6,896 bases of DNA from an uncultured Clostridia bacterium (lineage in GTDB: Bacteria; Bacillota; Clostridia; Oscillospirales; Oscillospiraceae). A program made the translations under genes and the position numbers. The stretch spans positions 1 through 6,896 of the forward strand of contig CAMWTG010000147.1 of the NCBI GenBank assembly GCA_947177115.1, given 5' to 3'. Of this stretch, positions 6,340-6,896 are shown one piece after another (the first letter of the stretch is position 1; each line of letters starts with the position of its first letter). Under the pieces are notes generated by a model, which saw only the letters and a program-made list of their open reading frames with translations, made no database searches and was not told the DNA's origin.

Positions 6340-6379
6340 CGATTTTGCAACGGCCGCATCGAGTGGTCATGTAAAATCG
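6340..6379. repeat. Near-perfect 10-bp inverted repeat CGATTTTGCA/TGTAAAATCG
   Basis: The arms at 6340-6349 and 6370-6379 pair over ten positions with a single G-T wobble, separated by 20 bases. It begins three bases after the preceding inverted repeat, so the two form a tandem pair upstream of the kinase. Function unknown. Confidence 0.4.
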
Positions 6380-6450
6380 CAGCACCCTCAAGGGGTGATT
6401 TGTTTTGCGCAGGTCCTGTAGGCTGTCCGGCCTTAATAGGCGGGGTCCAT

Positions 6451-6495
6451 GTATGGGGCGAAGCGTCTGTCCGAGGATGTCGCTTCGGTCCCTAC
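6451..6495. repeat. GTAGGG-type palindromic element, copy A (imperfect)
   Basis: The ends of this 45-base stretch, GTATGGGGCGAAGCG (6451-6465) and CGCTTCGGTCCCTAC (6481-6495), are inverted repeats matching at 12 of 15 positions, with a perfect inner CGAAGCG/CGCTTCG. It starts with GTA and ends with TAC like the neighbouring elements, so it is probably a diverged member of the same repeat family. Confidence 0.4.
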
Positions 6496-6541
6496 CGCAT
6501 CACGCGAGGGGAGCTCTCGGGGTGTTGGGATGAAGAATGTT

Positions 6542-6592
6542 CCCGTAGGGGTCCCGTCAGAACAGGCCGATGGGGACATCGGCCCCTACGGG
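6542..6592. repeat. GTAGGGG palindromic element, copy B (nested inverted repeats)
   Basis: CCCGTAGGGG (6542-6551) and CCCCTACGGG (6583-6592) are exact 10-bp inverted ends of a 51-base unit. Inside, GGCCGATG (6565-6572) and CATCGGCC (6577-6584) form a second perfect hairpin with a GGGA loop that shares two bases with the outer arm. The nested arrangement resembles a small non-autonomous mobile or REP-like palindromic element. No target-site duplication was recognised. Confidence 0.55.
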
Positions 6593-6630
6593 GGTGCAGG
6601 TTCGCAGTGCACGGGTTTGCCGGGAGGAGC

Positions 6631-6653
6631 GGGCGAGCAATGCTCGCCCCTAC
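6631..6653. repeat. GTAGGGG palindromic element, copy C
   Basis: GGGCGAGCA (6631-6639) and TGCTCGCCC (6641-6649) are perfect 9-bp arms around a single A, directly followed by CTAC so that the right end reads GCCCCTAC (6646-6653). The inverse, GTAGGGGC, occurs at 6720-6727. It shares the CCCCTAC end with copy B but has a different core, as expected for a family of dispersed palindromes. Confidence 0.5.
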
Positions 6654-6841
6654 ACCACAGTCTGGCGATAGGAGGGACATCCATCAATGACCACCCCGGG
6701 AGATCCAGCGCGTGTGACGGTAGGGGCTAAGTCGACATCCTAAAATAGACGCAGGGCAGAAGAAATTACACCAGAAGTCCGGTTTAGGCCAAACAGACTA
6801 AAGGATCAGCGCAAAAAAACGAATTCCCCCGTAATAAGGTA

Positions 6842-6856
6842 TCACGCTCCGCGTGA
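6842..6856. repeat. Short perfect hairpin TCACGC/GCGTGA
   Basis: TCACGC (6842-6847) and GCGTGA (6851-6856) pair perfectly around a TCC loop. It lies between a run of seven A (6813-6819) and the hairpin at the right edge. On the minus strand the T-run lies more than 20 bases past the stem, so this is not a standard terminator. Confidence 0.3.
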
Positions 6857-6869
6857 CGCCCAAGGGATT

Positions 6870-6896
6870 CTTAAACCGCAGGTTTAAGTGACTTTT
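6870..6896 (+). terminator. Terminator-like hairpin at the right edge
   Basis: CTTAAACC and GGTTTAAG are perfect 8-bp arms around GCA near the right end, followed on the plus strand by TGACTTTT, after which the window stops. The AT-containing stem and short T-run suggest an intrinsic terminator read on the plus strand, but no plus-strand gene is present to be terminated and the T-run may be cut off. It could instead be one arm of a bidirectional terminator for a gene beyond the edge. Confidence 0.3.

Larger units (their letters stand above)
6235..6896. other. Long intergenic region with many palindromes, no convincing gene
   Basis: About 660 bases upstream of the kinase carry no supportable coding region; open frames here are translations of palindromic repeats, lack good starts and show no family motif. 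The stretch contains at least seven inverted repeats, listed separately where strongest. A weak extra one is CACCC/GGGTG at 6383-6397, followed by ATTTGTTTT. Composition is uneven: GC-rich repeats at about 6420-6730, then an AT-richer tail to the right edge. It must contain the kinase promoter unless transcription enters from genes beyond 6896, but no clear -35/-10 pair was found. No tRNA, known riboswitch or terminator with a full T-run is evident. Confidence 0.6.

Noticed and set aside
6322..6690. Plus-strand open frame of 122 codons in the intergenic region
   Set aside because: It starts at TTG without a ribosome binding site, has no recognisable family motif, and is simply a translation through the GTAGGGG palindromes.
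6451..6727. CRISPR array or tandem repeat array
   Set aside because: The units share only short ends, differ in their cores and spacing, and are palindromic rather than regular direct repeats with unique spacers.
6813..6856. Minus-strand intrinsic terminator using the seven-base T-run
   Set aside because: The nearest stem (6842-6856) is more than 20 bases from the T-run, and no stem immediately precedes the run.

Overview
The window looks like a chromosomal segment of a high-GC, gut-type Clostridia bacterium (Oscillospiraceae-like: Flavonifractor, Lawsonibacter, Oscillibacter and relatives). The basis is the Firmicutes-type RecA, a DUF1385 (YqhQ-like) protein next to prmC, the style of the sensor kinase (FYKGSSKARGSGIGLAV in the ATPase domain), strong purine-rich ribosome binding sites, and an intergenic region full of GTAGGGGC-type palindromes. 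The taxonomic call is inference; no rRNA is present.

All eight protein genes lie on the minus strand, so transcription runs from high to low coordinates. In that order they are: a HAMP sensor histidine kinase (6234-4822), a DUF1385 membrane protein (4764-3805), prmC, the release-factor glutamine methyltransferase (3788-2925), two tandem paralogous GNAT acetyltransferases (2922-2479 and 2462-2007), a DUF925-type nucleotidyltransferase (2043-1423), a YdcF/DUF218 protein (1381-761), and the N-terminal two thirds of recA (698 to beyond base 1). Gaps are 57, 16, 2, 16, -37, 41 and 62 bases. The run from DUF1385 to YdcF therefore reads as one operon, with the kinase probably and recA possibly on the same transcript.

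The kinase, DUF1385, prmC and recA look like conserved chromosomal genes. The four genes between prmC and recA look accessory: two duplicated acetyltransferases, an orphan nucleotidyltransferase and a YdcF gene that is clearly more AT-rich than everything around it. prfA, whose product is the PrmC substrate, does not follow prmC here. An 11-bp perfect inverted repeat straddles the ydcF stop codon just ahead of recA.

Upstream of the kinase, 6235-6896 has no convincing gene. It holds a series of palindromes, several built around GTAGGGG/CCCCTAC, plus hairpins near the kinase ribosome binding site and at the right edge. No tRNA, rRNA, CRISPR array, transposase or phage gene was seen. I did not find a clear new defence or biosynthetic system. 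The best leads are the GNAT-GNAT-nucleotidyltransferase-YdcF cassette and the palindrome cluster.
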